Source of the DNA: Branchiostoma floridae | Lineage: Eukaryota > Chordata > Leptocardii > Amphioxiformes > Branchiostomatidae | DNA: 64,000 nucleotides | Reading direction: 5' to 3' | NCBI RefSeq assembly: GCF_000003815.2 | Contig: NC_049992.1 | Span: 10,342,755 to 10,406,754, forward strand | Part shown: positions 27,569 to 39,383 of the stretch, one piece after another | Layout: every line of letters begins with the position of its first letter | Position numbering within the stretch: position 1 is the first letter of the stretch | Notes under the pieces: generated by a model | The model's database searches: none | Told to the model about the DNA's origin: nothing | What the model saw: the letters and a program-made list of their open reading frames with translations, nothing else | Position numbers and translations under genes: made by a program

Positions 27569-29569
27569 TCAAATAACAATAGTATCATCGTAAAGAACCT
27601 GGTCGATGAGAAGCGAGTATCGCCTCGTCTGAAAGATCGTCAACAGTGTTACAAAGACCATAATGGCGAGGAAAACTGTGGCAGTGACTGCAAAGATATG
27701 GATAGCATACAGTGGTTGGTAAAACAAATCGGCCTCCTTCTCAGTTTGTACGTTGATACAGAATGTTCCAGCCGGAGGAGCACCGTCTTTAATCTTTTGA
27801 GTGCTGCTTCCAACATCGACAGATACACATGTGTTGTACACACGGCCGGGCTTCAATCCGTCAAAGGTATACACGTCAACGTCATCTCCGAGTTGCACAG
27901 CACGGAGCAGTACTTCATCAGACACTTTCACCGTGTAATTGGCCTGTCTGGAGATGTTTCGAATACCCCATTTAACTGTTATGGATGTTTTGGTGGCATT
28001 GAGACCTGACACGTCAATGTTTGACAGTTCGCAGAAGCGGCCGTAGTAAAGAATGGGGCATTTACAGAAGAACCCGGTAGCTCTTTGTATGCAGACGCCG
28101 TCTTGTTGACAGATGCTTGCATCACAAAATGTTTCTTCCGTGCTAAGCTGTCCCTTTGCGCTTGGTACCGAGGGAACATGAGGGCGAACCTTTCCAAAGA
28201 CTTCGTTAAACGAACTGCCTTTGATTGCATGAGTCACCGGGAGGACACTCTGTGGGATTTTGGAGCCAGACTTTCCAAATGAATCATTCCTGGTCGCTAA
28301 TGGGACTGCAACAGTGCTATGCTGTGTGTGGTTTTTCATGTTCACATCGTGTGGATGTGTTTTTGAATCACCAGAAGAATATGCACTTTCTATTGCCAAA
28401 GAGCTCTTTGGCAAATCAGAGCCTCCAAAGTCATCTTTAGAGCCAGTCATAAGGTTGTTGAACTGTCGTCCTTTGACGTTGAATGTATCGCTATTGGGCC
28501 TTTTGTACTTGCTCCCACGTCCTGTTGATCCATATTTCTTATGCTTCAGAGGCAGATTTCCTCTCCTGTATGTTTTCCTGGTGATAGTGGTTAATCGTGC
28601 TTGTCGGCTTCTAATCGGTTTATTCACAGTACCATTGAATGTTGAGGCGCTGTCACGCTCCTTCGGCTTCACGATCGATAGCGAACTCCCTCGGGATGTG
28701 AAGGGCATTAAGGGTAGACCATCGCCACCGGTGATGCTATCTCTGGTTTTCATCATGTTTCTTCCACGACCATTAGACTTGGATAATTCATATTGCACAG
28801 CTTTTTGAGCCACACCGTCTCTCTCTGTTGTCGCGTTGGCAAGCGATGATGGTACGATGTCGGGCATCTTGCCTCCTGTTTGCTGCAAATGATTCACAGT
28901 TTCCTTTGCGTTGGTATCTTGATTAGCCGCAGTGGAATTGATCAGCGTTTTCAGAGAGTCATATTTTGGCTTCTTTCCAAGTGAAGATTTTATCTTCTCT
29001 GTCATATCACTTGTCTTATTCTGATTCACAATTGTTAAAGATTTATTCAACCCAAGTTTCTCAAGCTTTGGTGATAGTTTATCATGCAGTATCGAGATCA
29101 TATCGGATGCAGGGGCATCCTTATCCAGCAGGTCTGAATGATGTTCGCGAGTCGAGTCGTTTCTTGTGCCAGTGAATGAAGTTGCGGTAGCTTCCCCATC
29201 ATGTCTTGAGTTACCTACAGAACCGACAGATGTGTTTTGCCTAAGTTTCTCGTTGACGAATGTTGAACCAGATGAAGAATTGCTTCTCTTTGTTGTCGAC
29301 TGTGCCAAGAGAGTAGATTCCGCATCATCCAAAAAATCGTTATCGTCTTTGGGCAATTTCAGGAAGAAAACTGTCGACTTCATCTTTGTTTCTTTTCGAC
29401 TGTCATCAATTTTGTCACGACTAGCCGGATATCCAAAGTCGGCGTTGTCTGCATCCGTGCTCTTATCTATGGCCGGCGCTGTCAATCCGCGTCCGTCATC
29501 CAATTGTTCTTCATTGTCCTTTAGGATGAGCCTGTCAGACTGTCTCTCCAACCACTTCATTACATCTTT
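27569..29569 (-). CDS. P1: EGF-FN3-like type I membrane protein (N-terminus in gap)
   Basis: Open from the gap edge to TAA at 27569; at least 663 aa from the first visible Met, and open upstream of it (KDV before MKWL). Residues about 1-470 are a hydrophilic, Lys/Ser/Thr/Asn-rich stalk with many N-glycosylation sequons. About 478-511 form a six-cysteine EGF module ending YYGRFCE. About 512-605 form an FN3-like module (VKW strand, FDGLKPGRVYNTCV). A membrane helix lies at about 617-640 and a ~22-residue tail contains YSLL and YDD. It has no introns. Paralogous to P2, P3 and P4. The segment at the gap (KDVMKWLERQ) resembles the end of an LRR C-cap, so LRRs could lie in the gap, as in vasorin; that is inference. 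Confidence 0.82.
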   Translation of the reverse strand, partial: KDVMKWLERQSDRLILKDNEEQLDDGRGLTAPAIDKSTDADNADFGYPASRDKIDDSRKETKMKSTVFFLKLPKDDNDFLDDAESTLLAQSTTKRSNSSSGSTFVNEKLRQNTSVGSVGNSRHDGEATATSFTGTRNDSTREHHSDLLDKDAPASDMISILHDKLSPKLEKLGLNKSLTIVNQNKTSDMTEKIKSSLGKKPKYDSLKTLINSTAANQDTNAKETVNHLQQTGGKMPDIVPSSLANATTERDGVAQKAVQYELSKSNGRGRNMMKTRDSITGGDGLPLMPFTSRGSSLSIVKPKERDSASTFNGTVNKPIRSRQARLTTITRKTYRRGNLPLKHKKYGSTGRGSKYKRPNSDTFNVKGRQFNNLMTGSKDDFGGSDLPKSSLAIESAYSSGDSKTHPHDVNMKNHTQHSTVAVPLATRNDSFGKSGSKIPQSVLPVTHAIKGSSFNEVFGKVRPHVPSVPSAKGQLSTEETFCDASICQQDGVCIQRATGFFCKCPILYYGRFCELSNIDVSGLNATKTSITVKWGIRNISRQANYTVKVSDEVLLRAVQLGDDVDVYTFDGLKPGRVYNTCVSVDVGSSTQKIKDGAPPAGTFCINVQTEKEADLFYQPLYAIHIFAVTATVFLAIMVFVTLLTIFQTRRYSLLIDQVLYDDTIVI

Positions 29570-29994
29570 NNNNNNNNNNNNNNNNNNNNNNNNNNNNNNN
29601 NNNNNNNNNNNNNNNNNNNNNNNNNNNNNNNNNNNNNNNNNNNNNNNNNNNNNNNNNNNNNNNNNNNNNNNNNNNNNNNNNNNNNNNNNNNNNNNNNNNN
29701 NNNNNNNNNNNNNNNNNNNNNNNNNNNNNNNNNNNNNNNNNNNNNNNNNNNNNNNNNNNNNNNNNNNNNNNNNNNNNNNNNNNNNNNNNNNNNNNNNNNN
29801 NNNNNNNNNNNNNNNNNNNNNNNNNNNNNNNNNNNNNNNNNNNNNNNNNNNNNNNNNNNNNNNNNNNNNNNNNNNNNNNNNNNNNNNNNNNNNNNNNNNN
29901 NNNNNNNNNNNNNNNNNNNNNNNNNNNNNNNNNNNNNNNNNNNNNNNNNNNNNNNNNNNNNNNNNNNNNNNNNNNNNNNNNNNNNNNNNNNNNN
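29570..29994. other. Assembly gap (425 N)
   Basis: A run of 425 Ns that removes the 5' end of P1, including its start codon and signal peptide. ORFs crossing it are artefacts. Confidence 0.97.
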
Positions 29995-32900
29995 GTATAA
30001 AAGCTACTATAATTGAAATGGTGACTTTTCACAGTACGGTCAGTTTGGGAAATGTTCAGTCTTCTTCATCGACTAGGTCCTTTGTTAGACTCGATGATGA
30101 AATAATCAAAGCGAAAATTGATTTTTTTATGCACTGAAAGACCAAAATATCACCACATACATCTAAATTCTGCAGTCTTGAAATACACATAGACTGACGT
30201 GTTTGTTTGGACAAGATCAACTGTCTGCAAATCATTGGCCACGTCAATGTTCGGAATCCAACTGTAATCAAAATACACAGTTTGCACTGCTCGAAACATC
30301 TAATGATGTTTACAATCCATCAGAAATTCGAAACGAGAGTCTTTCATAATGGGTAAATGATGTCGCGATTCTGAGTTATGGTTCATAAGCTACTTCTTCT
30401 GCAGACGCCACAATGATAGGCTCAATTTCCCATATTCATAAAGGATATGCCGTGGAAGGTCCAGATGGTCTCCCTAATAGAGTTCTGTGATGGCGAACTG
30501 TTCTCTGACAAGTTGGGTGTTGCACAAAACAAACGTCTTCAACGCAATGGACAACGCCGCACGGTGGACCAGATGCCGTTTTACCGACGACGCTCTTGGA
30601 AACGTCCTGTGGGGGAAAGTTGATTCTTTAAGAAGACAATGGATGCAATAAATGGTTCTAGCAAAGAAACGTTCAGGAAAGCATTCATAGATACTATTAT
30701 ACTTTGGGGCCCAAGAGAGAATCTGGCCCTGTAGCATGTACAGACAAGAAACAGGCCCAATGGGAACGATGAATACGCTGATGGAGAGTCCCAATTAAAT
30801 GCTGAGTTGTTCGAAGTTACGACGAAGATAAAAGATGGCAACGGAGGATCATGGATCACACTCGGTGCCTCAGTATTAAGTTTTACGTATTATTAGACAT
30901 GCAAAGTATCAGATCGATAGAATGTGATCTATTTTTGATACGTGAGTTATAATGATTTTTGCAGTGGTTGCACGATGAGATTCGAGATAAGTACATAGAT
31001 ACATGTATGTAACCCATTTGGCAAATAATCGTTCCATACATTATTCCAATCATAGAGAGTAATGTGATTTAATGAGATACACATGGACAATCTTGGAATA
31101 GATTGAGTCTAGTCAAGACTTCTTTCTTCTCCTTTCATTTCCAAAACTCTTTGTTTTGAACATTTGACACAGTCTGTTTTCAAGTGATTCCGTACATCGA
31201 AAACCACATAGTACTGCCAGCTACAATAAATATCATAAATCCCAACGCTATCCTTCAATCTTTGGCAGCGGTACAAGCACATTCGTATTTCCTACACTAT
31301 GGCAAGTCTATAACAGTTTTCTTGCTTACACTACAACACAGCCAGACATAAGATACCAAACTGTATTACAAGACGTAGACCAAATACCAACCAGTGGACA
31401 AGTGCATCAATCATCAGACCAGGATGCGTACAGAACAGATGCAGACCTGATACGCCGAGAGGGAAACAGACGTGCAGGATAATGAAAGATGCCAGCTTGA
31501 CGGCAGCTTGCTGGAAGGTAAAAGATGTAGAGGCACAGTCCAGGTGATTTTTAAAAGTTATTCTCAGATAAAGCACTATACATTGAGAGTAACGTTGTAC
31601 ATCTTCAGCGTTACATGTATACCACTGTTACAGTCGGCGCAAGCTTGGCACACAGCCAGCTTTGGATCCTGTAGAACATCAGCAAAAAACTCCCCTCGTC
31701 TTTATCCGAACCGTTACCATGACTTTTTCGGAAAAATACGGTTCTCTTCGATCGAGGTTTCTTGATGACAAATCACAGCAGAGCTGCATTACAATTGCTC
31801 TTTTGGCCTTCTACATGGCAGTACGTCTTGTTTAGAGACTGTTCTGCCCTGTCAGATAATTGAACACGCCAAACATAGTCAATACCTGCATCCGATGGGA
31901 CTTCTCCGGCGCACAGCATAGCAATATTCCGTACGTAACGAGCCCGCTCATGAATTCTAGCGAGCTTTAATGAATAATTGATAGTCTGCTTGGGTCTAAG
32001 ATTTCAGTATGGAGAATAACTGGTCTTACAGCCGTTTTATGCGAGGACCATCTCGTAAAAGTGTTGTTTTTCTAACGATGGTCTTTTAAACATTTACAAG
32101 CTACTTAATGGAGAATTTGCCGGTTGGTATCGTACGCCTTTCAGTAAAAACAAGTAATGATGTATTAGATAATCACAATCAGGCTGTGCAGTTGCTCGGG
32201 TTATTGTTAAAGACGGGTTAGCAAAATGATTTTTCATGATATGAAATTTAATAAACCCAGCGGAAATTGTCGCCTTCTAGTAAATGCAATTACCTCTGAT
32301 GTTTCCATTGTCCTTTGAAACTACACAGAACTTATCTATAGAATAAACCGGAGCGACTATGATCGAAGATGTCAAACCTACTTGCTTTCATTAAACTCCA
32401 GTACTAACGGTTTGGTAATGTGCAAAGATTATCATAAATGCGTTACCCTTTAAGGCCTTCTAAACCCTCTACATCAAGGACTGATCTGACATTTTTCAAA
32501 TATACACGTATATATAGTAGATAGAGATAATTCCATTACGTACATATACCGGTAAATATGTTTCTTTCTGTAGGATTGGTAACGACTTATGTTGAACCTA
32601 CCTCTGCCCTCGTAGAAAACAAAAGAGCCTTACCGATATATCCGAGCAGAGTGCTGTACATCCAGTCAGTGTAGCTGTGACGTTAGCTCACCTCCTATCA
32701 CTGCTGCCCGGCCGTCACTATCGCCCGGGTTATCTGAGAAAGGCGCTTGCATACGATGAAAGAGCGATGCGGAAAACGCAGTGACAGCGTTTCATGTGCA
32801 CGGAGACTGTCCCCTCCGCGGCTCTCCCCACGTAATCATTTCAACCATCTCCCGGCAACCTCATCGAAAGGCAAGTATCCCTGGAGTCTCCCTGCTGCAG

Positions 32901-35900
32901 TTTCCGCTGAAATTTATTGCCCTCCAAAGGGTTGATTGACGACCCATCTTATGTTTAAAGCTCGGAACTTTCTACTTCCATTGTACCAAGGTCACCTTGC
33001 GGAAGACTGGTTGTAAATCTTAAGAACATGAAAGAGCTGAAACTTTGAGATGTGTACTTTAATGCAAAAATGAATGCCTCAATTGCTAGAAAATTACACA
33101 AGTAAATACATGTTAGTTCACCATCTTGTCTATTGTTTCTGGTTGATCACACGCAAGGGGTTGTTAGTATTGATCGGTTTGCATTACAAAGTGATCAGGT
33201 CTGATTGACAAGCCGTCCGTAGTGAAGTAACCCCGTTTCCGTAATACAAGACGTTCCGTCATGTAACTTGGTACTTTTATCATTGAAGATGAACGGTAAG
33301 TGTTACTAGTGCTATGCATACTAAATTGAGCGATCGTGCCATCTGGCACTCTCCCTTCTGCCCATTGCAATGTTTCAGGGAGTTTGAATACGTCGTTATA
33401 GTTTGGAATCTACTTCAGGGGATGTGAGTTACGGACGGAATGGGTGTGTTTGCGTATTGATTCCAGGCAGAACAAATGGAAGATCCCCCTAGCAAATGTG
33501 CCGCAATTTCCGGACAGGTTTGTAATCAATTCTAGGTTTGGAAAAAGCCACCTCTTAATATACTGTTGAGTCAGCCATGGGCAATACCTGCAAATGCCTC
33601 TGTTTTACTGAAGTCAGGCACTGTCCAATAATGGTAAAACTGTAATAGTTTTATGACTCATTTCCGGCAAATATTGGTGGTTGGGCCGTAAGGCAAAGAT
33701 GTATAATACAGCAATCAATTACTGAGATATTGCAAAAAAGCATGAGAAAATAAATGTTTTATAAACATAATCACTTGATTGAGAGAAAGGTGAGGTCGGA
33801 AGCACCCTCATTCTGAAAGCAGTCCTGTCGCCATTTTCTCCATTGTGTTTAGGGAGTATTTCCCGCATTCAGTGAGACTGCGTCAAGATATCTTTCCTTG
33901 GCATCTTTTGGACATGCAACAGTTGGAATAATTCATTGATCAATCCTGTATGGTATCGATTATCTATACCTATCTGGGAAAATGATCCAGAAGGCCTTGG
34001 GTTCTGATTGGTATCTCCCTCCACTGTTCGGTAGATGCTTGTCAAACCATTGGGATGCATCGGTGTCGCAAACTTGACTTCTTATTATAAAATCAATTGT
34101 CTCTATACTGCAACATGCTGACCGGACTCAACAGCGTTAGGCTAATATATAAACGTGCAGACGTCGATGAAGGTTAGACATCCAGGTAATAAGATATGCC
34201 AAAAAGTAGTTACTCGAGAAACTGGATAAGATTTTGGAAACGGTCAGACGTGTTAACTAGCAACTAGTTTTCGTCAGTGACACTGAAGTGATCTGGAAGA
34301 AACAGGTCTTTTATACCCTAAGTATGAATGAAGACAATTTTAGATGTCCAATAGGAAACATGTGAGACAAATTCAGGCTGAAGACAATTTGGATTCCAAT
34401 AGAAAACAAGGCTAAGACACAGTTGATGCAAATGAGTTAATTAGCGTACATTTTTGGGGCTTCCCTGTCGTAATGAAATCCTCTCGTGAAACCTCAGACA
34501 CACGTTTATTCCAATAGATCAAGAGTAGATATCAGCGCAAACGGCGTCCCAAATGAAACGTCCATTCCACCAGAAGTGGATCATATGTTCGAGTATCCAT
34601 TATGGGACTATTATGTTGCGTGGGCCTCGTAGTTCTTGTTGCTTCAGGCCTCTACAGGGCATCGTTAGATGGGAAGTTGCGCCGTCTGGGATTCGCCTGA
34701 GGCGGTCAGCGTCAGCAGCGATCCAAATGAGCGATGAACCGGAACCCACGTTCTTTTTTCTTCGAGCCACCGTTCTTACCGCTTGGGTGATTGCATTGGG
34801 GGTTGTCTGATGGAGATTTTTCCCGCATCCTCGTCTTGCATGTTCGCGGGCTTAAAAGAGCAACTTGGCGTTTAGCTTTATGGTGAACCAGGGCGACCGA
34901 AATGACCGAAATGTATTCTCTTGTTTGGAAACGTACGTAAAATGCACAAGATAGCTGCCACAGAGGCACTTAACGTCTTTCTTTTCTCCGTTGAGTTAAA
35001 AATGAGTACTTAGCTTCAGGATGTCTTCCGTATAATGAGCCATAAAACCGGAGGCCCTTTGTCTGAGGAGAGGCACACATCAAGCAAGTTAAAAATCCGA
35101 ACACATTTGTCGAAGAGGCTAGGGATCCATTCCGGTGCGAGTTGATCAAAACAGTTCCATTTCGCACAGCTTGTACTTACTGTACAATACTGGTGTTTTA
35201 AGGCCTAGATATTTATTGTTTATTGTGAACTGACTTGGTGTACTGATTATACCAAACAAACAAACAAAAAACAAGCTAACAAGCAAAGAGAGTGAACGCC
35301 CATAACTTCGACTGATGATAACTCCCTGGTAGGCAAATGTAATATCACAGTTCTTCACCTTGACAGCATACAAATGAATGCCGGTGTGGTATTCATTACC
35401 TTGTATAATTAATGATGTGCACTTTGCAAAATGTAAATCCTTTGCTCAGTAGTCTGTCGTTTACCTTCCCTTGGAGACTAAATCGCAATAGCAATGACAT
35501 TTCCAAATCTCTAAATTAACTGTGCCAATATGTCATGTAATAAAACAACTAGACATAGCTTTGCACTAGCGAAAATTGATTCTTCTTGCGTCAATTCAAT
35601 GAAACAGTCACATTTCTAATTTTTTGTCGGTAAAATGTATAGTTTGTAGTTAGCACTTAGCAAGTTGTTTTCAAAAGGCGAATGTCTTGATTTGGTACTA
35701 TGACACTAAAAACCGTGACAGATTCTTGAAAAGCTCTCACTCCGCCCTATCACCCCGCTACCCAGCCAGCAAAAAGGACAGACTATTGACTACTGGCAGT
35801 GCACAGAGTTCGACTTTTATCGGCAGCGTACCTAAATCTCAGCACTGTGTTCGACCTTCGAGACCACAATGCGTTATTGACTGTGTAGACAGCTTTTATC

Positions 35901-38832
35901 AGGAGCCCCGGTAATGTGGCGTACCGCAAGGCAACGGAAGCATCTTCAGCCATAGCCGCAGCTTAACAGAGATCGTTGCTCTGTAGACATTCTGGACCAA
36001 ATGGTCCAGACTTATGCATCATGATCTTCTAAGTCTCACTCATCCTACTGATGAGTATATCTTCTTGGCACTTAGAAGTGTAGACAGTTTGGATCGCAGA
36101 CAGCTGGAGATATACTTATCCAGGCAGCTTCTCAAGAATCTTCATGACTCCATAAAATAAGTTAGAGGACCGGTATGGAGAAAGTCAGTTTGTTAGAGAT
36201 GATGGTGTGTAACATCAACTCTGAGACTCATGATTCCACCGGATGCCATAATAACGCCACATGAGACAAATTCAAAGTGATTTAAAGAGATGTACCAATG
36301 TAATCCTGAGATACACACACTTCAGATGTCTATTAGTAAGTGTACAAGACCAAGGAGGTGATTTTTTAACCTCCTTGACAAGACAATATTGAGAAGGCCT
36401 CTAATCCGTGTTTTTTTTTATGTGGCACTATTATGGCACATGGTGGAATTATGAGAGTTGATGTTAGATCCAGTCCGTACTCTGTATGGGCTACTGTCAT
36501 TGACGGACAGTCGATCTCGACTAGTTGATGGATCTAGCCATGGTATCTTGTATGTTGGCAACGCTGTAGCTTCAGTTACCGCCACAGTGTATTGTATTCT
36601 AAACACAAATAAGTCGTAGCTGCACAGAAAGTGATTCAATGTTTCAGTCATAATGTTATTCAGGCAAATTCTCTTGATATCAACTTGTAGGGGCCATATA
36701 TCGACATCATTTTTTCCCACCTTGAAGGTAAAGTCATTTTCTGGTACATTTGACATTGTAAATCTCGTGCATTTCATCAGGATATCTTATCGCGCTTCCA
36801 CTTTGGGTTCATGGCAGTTGTCCAAAGCCATGTAAATGAGAATGTGTACTGGAACCCGAGGATGTATATTCCTGTCGTGTCTTGCATATTGTATGCATGT
36901 TTGATTACGTTTCATGGATGAAGGCCAACGTGTACTCCGGTATTTTTTTATCCTCGATTTTAACATCTCCTCAAATCTTTACTTTACTTTATTTGACTTT
37001 ATTCACATCCACATTAATCATATTTTATACAAGTATTCCTTCGTAAGAGTTTTACTTGCATTGTGATGTTTTCTGCATGGCTCATTCCTTTAGATATAGT
37101 GTTAACACTTGCCTTCATATCAATCACTGCCCGATACAGTCATCAATTGCTCCCCTCATTTTCACTCTATTTCACGGATTGGAGCTTTACATGCCGTGCT
37201 ACATACAACAGCTGTCTCGAATATAAGTTGGTAAGCTAATGCAGCAAATCAACCTCTACGGCCATGAAAGCCGGTAAATCAAAAGATGGCGTGTCTGATA
37301 TTGAATAGCATATACATTCTATAGATCTATACGTACGCGCCCAGTGTTCTTTGTCAGGTCGTGTTCGTACATATTATTCTATCGGCATGCTTTAAATTTG
37401 TAATGATTCCAATTAACTGTAGTACCGGACAAGGTGACCCTGTGACGTAGCTGCTCGAACGACCAATGGCAGCTCTCATTTTTCACCTAACGTGACGTTA
37501 TACATATCAATAATTCATGTTCTTTACTTTCTTGATTAACTGGAAATCCTCTCCAGTGAATAACACTGACATAGCACCTTCCTCAAGAGCGTCAATCGTA
37601 ATGACATAGTGCTATAATTTACGATATTGTGCTGACAGAATGTCATAGTAGAGTTCTCATTTCTTTCCTAAGTTAACAGTGTAAAACATTACTACCAATC
37701 AAAATGTAAAAGTTTGGCATTTTACTAGGAATGCACGACACATATAAATGGAAGACAAATTCACTATAAGTGATGTCAAAAGTAAACGACGTTTCGACAA
37801 AGATGAGTGTAGACATGGCATTTAGTAGCGTGGTAAATCTTAATTTGCCTGTACATCATCCGTCATTCAAATGTTTCTTTTGCCGTGAGCACGTTTATCA
37901 AGTCTTTGACTTTAAGCAGTGCTCAACAGCAGGATCAGGCGTTATTTTCTAAAAGGCCACATTATCATGATTACAAAATGAACCAAATTACAAAATTTCA
38001 TCATTAATTTTTGCCCAGGCTGAATATGGATGAAAAAGTATTCACATACACACTACAACAATGTTTTTTTAAGATCGGCATTATAGATTTCTGAAAATCC
38101 TCTCATTTTTATGAGGGTACTTTTTAAGATATTGCACCTGACTATGATTCTGGAGGGTAATGCAAATGCTTTTTTGTCAAAATTGAATTACAAGATGCCA
38201 ATATTTCTTTTTTAAAATTAGATCGAGCAAAACTATCCGCAGGACCAGAACCCTTGGTTCAGCTATTGAGTGCATATTTACGACTTGTGTCACATGAGAT
38301 TGAACACATTTCATTAGATACCATATAGCATATACATCGATGTATATTCCGTTATATCTTTTCGCTTAATCCATTACACCAGTCATAAATTTTATCGAGT
38401 GGTTGACGTTTATTACTGTCTGGTCAATGGCTACAATATATTAATGTGCAACCCAATAGTTCACCTACCAATGTCATATGCTGATGCGCTGGTTCTTCAT
38501 TTTTAAAAAATGTGGCCGTGGAAGATAAAAAGTAAACTGCAGAGTTCAGAATGTACGAAAAGACTGAAACGTCATCTCTTCCTTAATCTTTCATGTTTTC
38601 TGTTATTTCTTCAACAAATAGCCAAAGCAGAATATACAACATTACAAGAAGACGCATATCTGCACTTGATTACAAGCTGACAAATCTGCCAAATAGTGAA
38701 ATATAGAGAAAATTTATTTGCAAATTCATGCCCGTATGCTAATTGCAAGTACATAGTACAAGCAAGATAGAAAATAGGCATGTAGCAATGAACTGTGATA
38801 CAATACTATTATACAAATAGACTACTCGAATA
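29995..38832. other. Long intergenic/intronic stretch; no gene recognised
   Basis: Between P1 and P2 (divergent), so it should contain both promoters and the 5' leader exons. A GC-richer island at about 32690-32930 is a candidate promoter or leader exon for P2, without decisive signals. A repeat-like segment near 34167 shares a 17-bp match with 50979-50995. ORFs are all short and featureless. Confidence 0.45.
34167..34183 (+). repeat. Dispersed-repeat end sequence
   Basis: ATGAAGGTTAGACATCC occurs here and, in reverse complement, at 50979-50995 next to a perfect-looking hairpin. The flanking sequence (to about 34560) has the feel of a dispersed repeat, but its limits cannot be set from one copy. 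Confidence 0.4.
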
Positions 38833-39195
38833 CTAGTGTTGACGATATCTAGGTAGGTTGGGTTTGACTTCTTTTTTGGAAGCAGAGGAAGGTAGAAGAA
38901 AGCAGAGGAAGAGTCCCACTTTTTCTACAAATTGCGGGTTTTGTGATTTTAAGAGGAAAGTGGCTTTTTCTTCGTCCGTAAATGTGGGAAATTTGGGGAA
39001 TATAATTGTGATTTCTTTAAACAATGTGATTATTTCGGTGCGGTTAAATGAACACTTGGAAATAAACTGTGTTTCGTCCTCCACTGCTTTAGATGTAGAG
39101 TATTTACAAATTATTTCACACACTGGTAATCTGGTAACAGTATGCCCCAGACACTGCTCTCCCCGTATCATCGCAGCAGGATGCAGCTCACGCAT
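38833..39195 (-). mobile_element. Non-LTR retrotransposon (LINE) ORF2 C-terminal relic
   Basis: The minus-strand ORF of 120 codons reads RLPVCEIICKYSTSKAVEDE, then THF-like 'TQFISKC', then TDEEKATFLL. This matches the conserved tail of many LINE reverse-transcriptase proteins (C-x2-C, a VEDE-H-F motif, later a DEEK-x-x-FLL stretch). Upstream RT motifs are missing, consistent with a 5'-truncated insertion. It lies about 100 bp upstream of the P2 leader acceptor, hence probably in the P2 5' intron, in antisense orientation. Confidence 0.65.
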
Positions 39196-39383
39196 CGCAT
39201 CTGATTTATTAGTGTTAATCAGAGCAGCCAGTAGCTATTAATGATTTAATCTGTTCTAATGCACATTTATTCTTCCGATCCTGCACTGGTTTTCATTACA
39301 GCCACCTCGGAGTCACCACCGGAGGCTGTGGTGGGGCGGATCTCCTGAACTGCACTTTTGTACCACATACTGGATCAGCCATC

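Noticed and set aside
28260-28808. 182-codon plus-strand ORF opposite P1
   Set aside because: Antisense shadow of the P1 stalk; no domain, and P1 has clear EGF, FN3 and TM support.
29166-30137. 323-codon plus-strand ORF across the 425-N gap
   Set aside because: Its length comes mostly from Ns and the rest is antisense to P1.
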